A stretch of DNA of 64,000 nt from Thermomicrobiales bacterium (lineage in GTDB: Bacteria > Chloroflexota > Chloroflexia > Thermomicrobiales > UBA6265): contig JAMLHN010000010.1 in assembly GCA_023957115.1 (NCBI GenBank), forward strand, positions 1-64,000, given 5' to 3'. Below, piece by piece: positions 53,241 through 61,968 of this stretch. The position numbers were made by a program, and so were the translations under genes. The notes beneath the pieces were generated by a model. It worked only from the letters and a program-made list of their open reading frames with translations, had not been told where the DNA came from and ran no database searches. Numbering within the stretch: the stretch's first letter is position 1; every line of letters begins with the position of its first letter.

Positions 53241-56200
53241 TCATTCGCTCGAATCCGACCATCCGGGGTCGATCTTAAGCAAGCGCCCATCTTCGAGTGT
53301 GAGATAGATGATGCCGCCGTGGTCGATGACGCGGGTGATGTCACCAACGGCGGCATCGATATCGACATATGGGCCAGTCACCGAGCTTACTTCGATAAGG
53401 AACGCGAAGCCATACCCAGGTTCGAAGATGCGAATCTCGGCGAACTCGTCATCTTCGATCGACCGAATCGTGAATGTGCTCTCCGTAATCTCCGTCTGTT
53501 TGCCGACATACGAAACCGTCCCCGAGGCTGCCTCTACCGCGCAAACAATCGCATTGGAACCATCTTGCGGCCACGACGACGACGGCGAAGCCACCATAGC
53601 GAGGGCGCCATCGTCGCCCCACACCCAAACGGTGGCTTTAATTGCATCGGTAGCCCATCTGCGCCACTGGACATCGCCGCGGGCGTCGATACCCAAGAGC
53701 TCTATTTCGGACGCCTGACCTTCAGCGGCTGGGGTGCCATCGCTTGTCGGGCCGACCATGATGAATCGCGGACAGTCGTCGGCCGCCAGTGGCATTGTCT
53801 GGGGCGTCCACGTTGGGACAACGGTGGGTGCCGAAGCGGCCAATCCCTTGATCGCGACGGCAACAAACTGACCATCGATCGCATAGACCGCGTTTGCGCC
53901 GACTCCGTCGGGGACGACACGCCAGATAATCCATCCGTTGGCAAGATCGACGCCAACCACTGAGCCATCCCCAACGGTGACCGCCAGCGTTTCCCCATCG
54001 AACGCAAAGCGCGAGTGGTCGATGACATTACGAATCCTGAGCGGCGACGAAGCCATGGTCTGTTCGTCAACCAAAGACAGGCTGAAATCGATCTCACCGG
54101 TCGTCAGATCGAAGGACTCGAGTCGTCCGTTGGCGGTCAGGACGAGGAGTTGGGAATCAATCGTCGTGAGCACCGGAGCACCGGAAAGCTCTTGGCTCCC
54201 GGAGAGCTCCGATTGCCACCGTTCCTCACCCGTTGCCGCGTCGAGCACAACGACGTTATAGGCGGACAACGATCGGTGCACCGTGACCACCGCGACCGAG
54301 TTGTCGCCAACCGAAATTTCCCATGCGCCATTCGGGAACCGGCGCTCCCAGCGTACAGCGCCGGTTTCGGTATCAATTGCCTGAACCCACTGCACCGCGC
54401 CGTCGCCGTCATTCTGCACCACCAGGCGATACAGTGTTCCCGCAGACAACGTCTCCGTAACCGTATCGATCGACGCGCCAGATCCAGGAGGGTCTAGATC
54501 CCACGTCACTCTGCCCGGAGTTGGCATTGCCACTTCTGGGGTGCTCGAACCGCCGGATTGCCACGAGAGCTTAACGAGCTGACCTTCGGGATTGGCCAGA
54601 AGCCATCCGTCATCCACGAGCTCGATCCAGCCGAATGCACCTCGAAACTCGGGGGTGGCTTCGATACGGGGTGACACGATGTCTGGGGCGACGCTGGCGG
54701 GTACGCTGATAACCCGGCTGCCACCCATTACACCGATGACGGTCTCGATCGGAACGGTATCGTTCACAACGACCAGCGCGGTTCGCTCGGCGACATCTCC
54801 AATGCTCTCGGCTTGCACGATCTCCCCGGAGGCGAGATCGACGGAGCAGAACACGATGTCCGAAGGGCCGAGCGGGAAAACGGCGCCCGATCGAGTGAGG
54901 AAACTCACGTCTCGGTCGGTCACAATCTGGTCCCGCAACGGAATCTCCACCTGAGCCGTCCAATCGATCGTTCCACGGTCGGGATCGATCCCCAGCACGG
55001 CCGTCTGGCGCGGCGCGCCCGGGCGAAGGTCGAATATCTGCTCCGGCGGTCCAGACACGACGCGGTCCTGGCACGAGGCGATTCCGCTTTCGGGAGTGGC
55101 GACGCTGGACGAAACACCGGAACCAGAGCTCATCTGCAATTCCACGGAGATCTGGTTCATCGTCCCGTCATCGACGATCACGAAGCGGTCACCGGTCGCG
55201 ATCACCTGCGCGATTCCCGGTTCCGGTCTGAGTTGTTGCCATTCGATCTCACCGGAATCGATATCCATACCGGTGACACTACCGTCAGCCAGAACTGCGG
55301 CCAATGTCCCGTCCAGGATGGCGAGCATGCGATAACCAGTTCCAGGATGCCCGAACAAGACGTCGGCAGGCGACTTCGCGTCGCCCGTGAGATCGATCGA
55401 TGAGATCAACGACCCTGCGGCCAGATCGATCACATCGAGTGTGTTCCGATCCCCGAGCACAAAGGCGTCGTTTCCATCGATGAGCAATTCCATTGGCACG
55501 TCGTCACTCAGATCGACACGCCACAACTCCTCGCCGTTTTCCCCATCGAGTACGAGCAGCACTGGTCCCGACACATCCGGCGATGCGTCATACCCCGCGA
55601 TCACCAGATGATCGCCATACGTCGCGAGCTCACCTTGCGTGAAGTCGAGCGACTGTATCCAACGAACCGTTCCCGACTGGAGGTCGACCGCCCGAAGATC
55701 CATGTACCGTTCGTCGGCCGCGTCGTTCGCGACAAATACCTGAAACACACTCCGATCCGAGAGGGCGTATTGATCTCTTGCGAGGTAGAAACGGAAGTCT
55801 TGGATTTCGGGGGAGGTCCAGACGATCTCCCCGTCGCCGGAGATCTGCGGGTCGCGGTTGGGTATGCTCAGCGTCCCCGCGATGGCGGCATCGCGATCGC
55901 TCTCGGCGGGCGATGCCAATGCCGCGACCGGGATCGCGCTTGGTTCCGGGTCACGCGTTGGGCCGAGCGGCAAGCGGGTCACCGCGCCAACGCTACCAAT
56001 GAGCAGCAGCAGGGCGGCTGCGGTGGCGAAAAAACGGTGGAGTTTGTTTGGTTGCACGATCTTGCGCGGAGCGGGACGCGGCGGTGAGATTGCGACCGGT
56101 TCGTCCGCCGTGGTTACCGAGTATCGGCCGTTCGAAGATGCAAAGAGCGTATGCCACATCTGCGCGCGAAAGGCATCGGACGGCGTCGCGCGTTGGCGTT

Positions 56201-56315
56201 CATCGAGCTTGTGCACGGCACCCGCGACCGAGGCGAGCGGATCATTTGCGGTATCGCCGGTCAGCAAGTCATCGAGCAACGCGTCAAGGCGCAGGGCGGC
56301 ATCGTGATCGGTCAT
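53241..56315 (-). CDS. Anti-sigma factor with extracytoplasmic PQQ-like beta-propeller (module 1)
   Basis: 1024 aa. The cytoplasmic N-terminus (1-92; helix A-T-P-S-D-A-F-R-A-Q-M-W) lacks the zinc HxxxCxxC of classical ZAS anti-sigmas. A single membrane helix lies at about 94-112 (F-A-T-A-A-A-L-L-L-L-I-G). The exterior has many PQQ/YVTN-type blades, e.g. V-D-L-Q-S-G-T-V-R-W, L-D-G-E-N-G-E-E-L-W-R, L-D-A-A-T-G-E-E-R-W. The start overlaps the sigma stop by ATGA, so the pair is translationally coupled. It likely senses an external ligand and releases the sigma factor; ligand unknown. Intact, unlike the two relatives downstream. Confidence 0.88.
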   Translation of the reverse strand: MTDHDAALRLDALLDDLLTGDTANDPLASVAGAVHKLDERQRATPSDAFRAQMWHTLFASSNGRYSVTTADEPVAISPPRPAPRKIVQPNKLHRFFATAAALLLLIGSVGAVTRLPLGPTRDPEPSAIPVAALASPAESDRDAAIAGTLSIPNRDPQISGDGEIVWTSPEIQDFRFYLARDQYALSDRSVFQVFVANDAADERYMDLRAVDLQSGTVRWIQSLDFTQGELATYGDHLVIAGYDASPDVSGPVLLVLDGENGEELWRVDLSDDVPMELLIDGNDAFVLGDRNTLDVIDLAAGSLISSIDLTGDAKSPADVLFGHPGTGYRMLAILDGTLAAVLADGSVTGMDIDSGEIEWQQLRPEPGIAQVIATGDRFVIVDDGTMNQISVELQMSSGSGVSSSVATPESGIASCQDRVVSGPPEQIFDLRPGAPRQTAVLGIDPDRGTIDWTAQVEIPLRDQIVTDRDVSFLTRSGAVFPLGPSDIVFCSVDLASGEIVQAESIGDVAERTALVVVNDTVPIETVIGVMGGSRVISVPASVAPDIVSPRIEATPEFRGAFGWIELVDDGWLLANPEGQLVKLSWQSGGSSTPEVAMPTPGRVTWDLDPPGSGASIDTVTETLSAGTLYRLVVQNDGDGAVQWVQAIDTETGAVRWERRFPNGAWEISVGDNSVAVVTVHRSLSAYNVVVLDAATGEERWQSELSGSQELSGAPVLTTIDSQLLVLTANGRLESFDLTTGEIDFSLSLVDEQTMASSPLRIRNVIDHSRFAFDGETLAVTVGDGSVVGVDLANGWIIWRVVPDGVGANAVYAIDGQFVAVAIKGLAASAPTVVPTWTPQTMPLAADDCPRFIMVGPTSDGTPAAEGQASEIELLGIDARGDVQWRRWATDAIKATVWVWGDDGALAMVASPSSSWPQDGSNAIVCAVEAASGTVSYVGKQTEITESTFTIRSIEDDEFAEIRIFEPGYGFAFLIEVSSVTGPYVDIDAAVGDITRVIDHGGIIYLTLEDGRLLKIDPGWSDSSE

Positions 56316-56860
56316 TGGGTTACCTCGTTGGGAGCAAGCAGGGCACGCAGATGCTGGTAGGCACGAAACTGAAGGGCTCGCACGGCGCCGGGGGAGCGAC
56401 CCAGGATCTCGGCAATCTCCGGGCCCGTCATGCCAGACAACCGGAGCTCGACCACATCACGCTGATCGTCGGTAAGCTGGGCAAGGAGCCGGCGTACATC
56501 GAGCTCGCTGGCGCGCCAGTCGAGCTCGCCATCGACCGCAAGCGCTTCGATCTCGGCATCCTCGATCAGGGGCAATGGCGACTTCGCTCGGTGGACATCC
56601 ATCACCACGTTATGCGCGATGGTGTAGAGCCACGCCCGGAACGAGTGCGCCCGAAATCGAGGCAGCGCCGCCATCGCCTGGACGAAGACCTGGCTGGTGG
56701 CGTCTTCCGCCAGCTCGCGCGTGCCGAGACGCCGGTAGCAATAGGCGTAGATGGGATCGAGATAGCGATCGTAGAACGGTTCGAATGCAGCCGGATCCTG
56801 CTGCGCACGCTCGACGAGGGTCTGGTCCGCAAGGTTCGCCTCATTGCGATCGCCGGACAT
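56312..56860 (-). CDS. ECF-type RNA polymerase sigma factor (module 1)
   Basis: 182 aa. Region 2: F-Y-D-R-Y-L-D-P-I-Y-A-Y-C-Y-R-R-L-G-T ... A-E-D-A-T-S-Q-V-F-V-Q-A, then R-A-W-L-Y-T-I-A-H-N-V-V-M-D-V-H-R. Region 4: L-T-D-D-Q-R-D-V-V-E-L-R-L-S-G-M-T-G-P-E-I-A-E-I-L-G-R-S-P-G-A-V-R. ATG 56860 chosen; an extension to 56932 lacks homology. Same length (182 aa) and about 60% similar by eye to the module 2 sigma, so they are paralogues. Confidence 0.93.
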   Translation of the reverse strand: MSGDRNEANLADQTLVERAQQDPAAFEPFYDRYLDPIYAYCYRRLGTRELAEDATSQVFVQAMAALPRFRAHSFRAWLYTIAHNVVMDVHRAKSPLPLIEDAEIEALAVDGELDWRASELDVRRLLAQLTDDQRDVVELRLSGMTGPEIAEILGRSPGAVRALQFRAYQHLRALLAPNEVTQ

Positions 56861-56952
56861 GCCCGCCACCCGCTCCGTTGCCTCGATTCCGAACCGTCCC
56901 CATAACGGTCCTTCGATCATCCAACGGAGCAATGGGGGGAAGTGTTACGCAT

Positions 56953-56994
56953 GGCCGGGGGCCGGGGGCCGGGGGCCGGGGGCCGGGGGCCGGA
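56953..56994. repeat. 6 x 7-bp array, unit GGCCGGG
   Basis: Five perfect GGCCGGG units and one GGCCGGA, upstream of the module 1 sigma gene. On the minus strand it is preceded by GACAATCTCTCCGG, the same lead-in seen before other arrays. Confidence 0.9.
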
Positions 56995-57020
56995 GAGATT
57001 GTCGGCGAGTGGTGTGTGCC

Positions 57021-57076
57021 CGAGTTTCCCAGATTGAAATCTGGGGCTCTCAGGGCGAAGCCTCTCCGAGGCTGGG
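57021..57076 (-). repeat. Hairpin element, copy 3
   Basis: Minus strand: CCCAGCCTCGG, GGCTTCGCCCTGAGAGCCC, hairpin CCCAGAT-TTCA-ATCTGGG (57028-57045), then AAACTCG. Core identical in layout to 27211 and 27633. Confidence 0.7.
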
Positions 57077-57101
57077 CGTGGTCTGCGACGGGTGGTTCGA
57101 T

Positions 57102-57575
57102 TCACCCGGCCAGCGATGAGCGGCGACTTTGGGTGGTTTTCCGGCGTTGGTGATACGTCAATGCCATTTCCAGGCAGACGGAGAGCTCATCGACCGGCAG
57201 CGCCTCCGCGGGATCGAGCAGAATGGCCCGGTTCTTCTGAAACCCGAAGCGCTCGGGAAACTGTTCGCGGAAGGTTTCCACCAGGGTTGTCTGACAGTTG
57301 AACAAGACTGCGCATGTCGTACGGTCCGAGGATGGGATCCAGCCGAGCCGGATGGTGGTGCCGCTTTTCGACTCCTGCGTGAGATAGGCAGGCTCGCCCC
57401 ACTTCAAGGTCTCGGTCAGCGGACCGACCCCGGGTGTCTCAGCCGCCACCGTGAAGATCAGACGACGAATCTCCTCCAGCCGCTGCCGTACGTCGGTTGG
57501 AAACGCCGCGAATGCGCCGGCGACCTCCACCGGAACCGAGGTGATTGCTTGGTCACGCTGCCCCTCAGACGTCAT
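57102..57575 (-). CDS. DUF1801-family protein
   Basis: 157 aa. F-P-T-D-V-R-Q-R-L-E-E-I-R-R-L-I, T-E-T-L-K-W-G-E-P-A-Y-L, G-T-T-I-R-L-G-W and a late F-Q-K-N-R-A-I-L-L fit the DUF1801 (YdhG-like) fold. ATG 57575 chosen (AGGAC upstream) over an extension to 57641. Lies between sigma modules 1 and 2. Function unknown. Confidence 0.82.
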   Translation of the reverse strand: MTSEGQRDQAITSVPVEVAGAFAAFPTDVRQRLEEIRRLIFTVAAETPGVGPLTETLKWGEPAYLTQESKSGTTIRLGWIPSSDRTTCAVLFNCQTTLVETFREQFPERFGFQKNRAILLDPAEALPVDELSVCLEMALTYHQRRKTTQSRRSSLAG

Positions 57576-57698
57576 TGCAACATGTCCTGAGCCCTGCGTT
57601 CTGAGAAGATCGCGCTCGCTGACATCCGGGCTCGGATTCAAGGACGTGCTGACAATGCCTCGTCGCGGGTCGAATGTTTCAATAGTGCATCCCGCAGT

Positions 57699-58055
57699 CT
57701 ACTCCGGCTGCTGGCTCTCTGCGCCGAGGTGTCCCACCCGGTCCTGTTGCTCCTTCCACACGCGATACCGTTCCGGCATGCATCGGGCGCAGGGCCGGTA
57801 TCCCGCCGCAATCGCGGTTTCCTCGTCCGCAAAGAAGACCCGATGCCGCGCGTATTGTCCCTTGGCGAGATAGCGCAATGCCGACGAGCAATCGAGCCGC
57901 CCGTAAATCTTCCTCGGCTTGTACCCGCCGAGCGTTCCGGGCGTGGCGGATTGGTAGGGTTTTCCATCTGGCCCGGTCAGGGTGTAGGTCCTATCTGGAC
58001 TGTCATCGGCCAATTCCTGCTGTTCACATTGCCGGGCGGTCATTCGATGCTTCAT
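57699..58055 (-). CDS. Stand-alone Ada-type zinc-binding domain protein
   Basis: 118 aa. Y-G-R-L-D-C-S-S-A-L-R-Y and V-F-F-A-D-E-E-T-A-I-A-A-G-Y-R-P-C-A-R-C-M-P carry the Cys ligands of the Ada N-terminal domain (methyl-phosphotriester acceptor). The HTH and O6-alkylguanine transferase domains of full Ada are absent, so a role in DNA alkylation sensing is only inferred. ATG 58043 is an alternative start. Downstream of the module 2 anti-sigma remnant on the same strand. Confidence 0.8.
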   Translation of the reverse strand: MKHRMTARQCEQQELADDSPDRTYTLTGPDGKPYQSATPGTLGGYKPRKIYGRLDCSSALRYLAKGQYARHRVFFADEETAIAAGYRPCARCMPERYRVWKEQQDRVGHLGAESQQPE

Positions 58056-58103
58056 GACAATCGAACTTCGTGCCCGACCGCTACGAATATGGCCCCTCCA
58101 CGG

Positions 58104-61052
58104 TTACGCATCGCCGGAGAACACCACCTTCGAGACAGATCCGCCCTCCAGGGCAATGTAAAACGCGTTCTCGTGAACGAGGAACATCTCCGTCCCTTCG
58201 ACAAACATCTCATCAACCACGATCGTTGGTCCCGGTACACTCGGGTCGAACTCGGCCGGCAGTGAGATCCATCCGTTTGCTCCATCGGTCCCGCCAACAA
58301 TGTCGTACACCTGACCATCCGTTGGAGAAGTGGATCCAAGTCGATATGGCTGTTGCACAACATCAGCCAACCGTTCGACCGCGTTCACCCGGCCACGCTC
58401 GCATCGGTTGCGCACAACGCCATGTCCGATCGATCCGCGGGCCACGCATCACGTCCGATGACGACCGAGAGAATGCCGGCATCGCTCTTGAATTCGAGGT
58501 TGTAGACATGGTCCGACTTGGCATTCCAGATGGTGACCCCCGTCGCCGGGTCGAGCCGCGTGATCATCGTCTCCCCAGGTTGTAGCTCGCTCCCATCGAT
58601 CGTGGCACTTGGGAGCGCCAGTTGAACTGCGTGAGAACATAAGGCGATGACAGGAGATGCCATGGCAATCGGCGAAGCTACCGGCGTAGCAGGCTCAGGT
58701 GTCCCATACTCGGGAATCCTCGGCTCACCTCGTGCAAACACGATCAACACACCATCGACGACCACGATCTCAGTTTGACCCGGCGTATCTCGCAGGGCCC
58801 ACCATTTGCCTTCCCCCGAGTCGAGATCGATGCCGGCCAGGCTCCCGTCTGCCAACACCGCGACCAGCATATCGTCGATGACCGCAAGCCGGCGATCGCC
58901 GAGAGAGATGGGGGAACCAGCCGGCTTCGAGCGCCCACCAACGTTCGTAATCGAGATCGATTGGCCCGATTCGAGCGTGATAGCGTTCAGCATGTTGCTC
59001 TGGGTCAGCACGAGGAGACGGTCACCAATCACAATCATCGACGCCACACGACCGCTTATCTCCGCACGCCAGACCTCCTGGCCAGTCTCGGCATGGAGCG
59101 CGACAACTGCCTCGGTCTGTCCCGTAGGCAGGACCAACCCGCCAAACAGCAGCAGCTCATCCGATACCGTCATGACACGGGATGTCACATCGAGTACTAC
59201 GCTCCAAAGCTCTGTCCCCGTTTCGAGGTCCAATGCCCGGACGATCCCCGGATCGGGTTTGCCAGTTTCGTACGCCAGGTAGAGCCGCTCGTCATCGATC
59301 GCATGCCCGCTCAGCCACCATGATGGCTCATCGAGCCCAACCAGTCCACGCCACTTCAGCGTAAACTACCGACTCCGGTTGCGGTGTTGACCTGTGCGCC
59401 GGTGACCGCCCCGGTCCAACCAGCGGTAGCCCGATCAACGTCCCGTCTTGCGCGGTGATGAGGATCAGGCCGTCCGCCTCTTGCACCCAACGGAAACCAC
59501 TAAAGGTTTCGGGATTCAATTCCTGAAATACGGCAAGCTCTTCGCAACATCGGGATCGAGGTGGCCGGTCCCAAACGGCACACCACTTGGCAACACACGC
59601 ATTCCCCACGGTTCGTCCGCCTGGCCATCTCCATAGGCGAAGGTCGCAAATTCTGCGCCAGTGGTTTCGGACACGGTTCCGGTGGCGCCATCGATGAGGC
59701 AATTGAACACCCGATCGCCACCTTCGAACACGCCGCTTATACCGGGCCAGACTTGTGCGACGAGGCGATATTCATCCAAGGGCCAAGCCATATACGCTTC
59801 ATCGGCACGTAGCCCCCAGACCGAGGCTCCGGTCCCCGGATCGAAGGCGTCGACAGTTTCGCCATAGGCCGAGGGAGGCGCCGCAGTCTCGTCTTCCCGA
59901 ATCGTAATGGTCATCGAGCACGGATCAGCCGGAGGTAATGGGAGCGGGCGTCACATCAGGTTGCCAGGACAGGCGTCTCGACCCGAATGCAGTGACAATG
60001 AACTTGCCATCCACAACTGCGAGTCGCGTCCAGCCGCTGGTCCTTCGCGCATCCGACCATTGGAGCTCACCGCTGGCGGCGTCGAGTGCGACGAGACGGC
60101 CATTGCTGAGCAGGACCGCAACGACTCCCTGCACCATGGCAACGCGGTCACCGGTAAACCCAGAGAACATGTTTATCCCATGCTCACTCCCGGAATCGAC
60201 AAAGCGACTGAGCCCAACCTGCCAAAGTCGTTCCTGTGTCTCCAGATCGAATGCCTCGAGGACATTGTCTCGTCCGAGGACAGAGATGCGATTCCCATCC
60301 ACCAGGAGGCCCGCAGGGCCTTGGCCAAGATCTTTACTCCAGCGCTCGACTCCACTGCGGCCGTCGATCGCAACAAGCTCGTACCGTGCCCCATTGCTTC
60401 CGGCAACGAGGAGAAGATCCCCGGCGCCAGCCATGACATCGATAGCGACACGCACTGGGCCCTCCCACTGGACTTCGCCAGTTTGCATGTCGACCGCCTG
60501 AACGAGTGAGCTGCTCCCGAAGAACGTCCGGAAGGCGACGCCGTTCGAGATGACCGGCGGTCTATCCGAACCATCGGTGCTTGGCATCGGCTCCACCGTC
60601 CAAATCTCACCAACCGCCTCTGGAGATGCCTCGGCGGTGCCGAAGCTGGCGGCGGGGATGGCGCTCGGTTCGGGATCGGAGCGTGGGTCGAGCGGGCCAC
60701 CGATGATTGCGCCCATGCCGCCGAGGAGCAAGACGAGGACGGCCGCGATTGCCACCAAACGGGAGTGGGAGATGCGGTGGAGATCTGGGGCGATGCGCGC
60801 CGGTCGTGGCAGATCGGTTCGGTGCGGCGCCGGTGCCGGAGGTCCTTCGATTCCGCTCGGGACGACGACCGGGGAGAAGAGCTGCTGTTCGAGCTGCATG
60901 ACGAACGCCTCCGATGGAATCTCGTATTGGCGGTCGAAGAGGATTTGCACGGTCCGCGCGGTCTGGATCAGCGATTCCGCGCCGTTGAGATCGTGAGGAG
61001 CGGCGCCGTCCAGCGCCTGGTCGAACCGGAGCGCGGTGTCGTGTTCGGTCAT
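58104..61052 (-). pseudogene. Anti-sigma factor with PQQ-like propeller (module 2), frameshifted
   Basis: Same architecture as module 1: N-terminal helix E-I-P-S-E-A-F-V-M-Q-L, membrane helix about 98-117, then D-P-E-P-S-A-I-P-A-A and propeller blades (L-D-A-A-S-G-E-L-Q-W, D-P-G-T-G-A-S-V-W, D-L-E-T-G-T-E-L-W-S). The frame breaks four times: near 59920 (S-G-stop instead of A-D-P-C-S-M), near 59520 (missing C in T-T-C-C-A-G-G-A-A), near 59370 and near 58390. Combined length is about 980 residues, close to module 1. Real decay or read error; without repair the product would be a truncated 375-aa protein with one or two blades. Confidence 0.85.
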
Positions 61053-61597
61053 TTGGTCACCTGTTTCGGATCGAGCATCGTCCGCAGTTGTTGATAGGCA
61101 CGAAATTGAAGGGCGCGGACCGCGCCGGGCGAGCGATCGAGGGCATGCGCGATTTCCGGACCGTTGAGTCCCGCCAGCCGGAGCTCGACCACGTCGCGCT
61201 GCTCCGGGGTCAAACGGGCAAGCAGCGCACGAAGATCGATCTCCCGATCGAGCGCGAAAAACACCTCGTCAGGGGTGGGATCGGCCGTCGCCATCCGCTC
61301 ATCGAGCGAATCGACCGGCCGCGCCCGGTGCAGATCGGTGACGACATTGCGGGCAATGGCATAGAGCCAGGCCCGAAACGTTCCAGCCCGATATCCCGGT
61401 AACGCCGCCAATGCCTGCACGAAGACCTGGCTGGTGGCGTCTTCGGCCAGCTCGCGGGTTCCGAGACGCTGGTAGGCGAAGGCGTAGATCGGGCCGACAT
61501 ACCGGCGATAGAGCGGTGCGAACGCAGACGGATCGCGCTGCGCCACTTGGACCAGCTGCTCGTCATCCGCTTCGGGTCGTTCGCGTTCGTCGGTCAT
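61049..61597 (-). CDS. ECF-type RNA polymerase sigma factor (module 2)
   Basis: 182 aa. Region 2 (L-Y-R-R-Y-V-G-P-I-Y-A-F-A-Y-Q-R-L-G-T-R-E-L-A-E-D-A-T-S) and region 4 (L-T-P-E-Q-R-D-V-V-E-L-R-L-A-G-L-N-G-P-E-I-A-H-A-L-D-R-S-P-G-A-V-R) are intact. ATGA overlap with the anti-sigma start. The downstream anti-sigma is broken, so if the sequence is right this sigma could be unrestrained unless the truncated N-terminal part still binds. Confidence 0.93.
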   Translation of the reverse strand: MTDERERPEADDEQLVQVAQRDPSAFAPLYRRYVGPIYAFAYQRLGTRELAEDATSQVFVQALAALPGYRAGTFRAWLYAIARNVVTDLHRARPVDSLDERMATADPTPDEVFFALDREIDLRALLARLTPEQRDVVELRLAGLNGPEIAHALDRSPGAVRALQFRAYQQLRTMLDPKQVTK

Positions 61598-61968
61598 CGC
61601 CTCGTGCGCTCCACCGCGCCAATCGGACCGTCACTCCCAGCAAACTCACCGGGATTGGAAAGAAAACGGAGAAGTTCGTCAAAGTGTTACGCAGCTTGTC
61701 GAGCAGGCAGCAGGCAGCATGGATAGCGAACACGACTCACTGGGCACAGGACACTGGATCCAACCTCCTCCTGCCTGCGAAACCTCGCTCCCAACTCCCA
61801 ATACGGTAGCCGCAGCCTGCGTTCCCGTAGTCCCAGCGGGACTTCAAGCGGATCGCGACGTGGCTTCAGCCCGTCGCGGCCTGCGCGACGACCGCCGGGG
61901 ATGATGAGAAAAGCGCCCGGCTGGCTGGAGCCGGGCGCTTTGGAAAGAGGGATGGAAAGGAAGAATGG
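61598..61968. other. Spacer with repeats and a terminator
   Basis: Short heptad runs (GGCAGCA twice near 61710; CTCCCAA CTCCCAA near 61790), the hairpin repeat AGTCCCAGCGGGACTTCAAG (61832-61851, related to 6380) with CGCGACG/CGTCGCG stem, and a terminator at 61910-61941. No gene seen. Confidence 0.6.
61910..61941 (-). terminator. Terminator of the module 3 anti-sigma gene
   Basis: AAAGCGCCCGGCT / AGCCGGGCGCTTT with a 6-nt loop; on the minus strand it is followed by TCTCATC, 27 nt past the stop. Confidence 0.75.

Noticed and set aside
57080..57110. GGTTCGATTC resembling a tRNA T-arm
   Set aside because: No acceptor, D or anticodon stems could be paired around it; it lies between the hairpin element and the DUF1801 gene.
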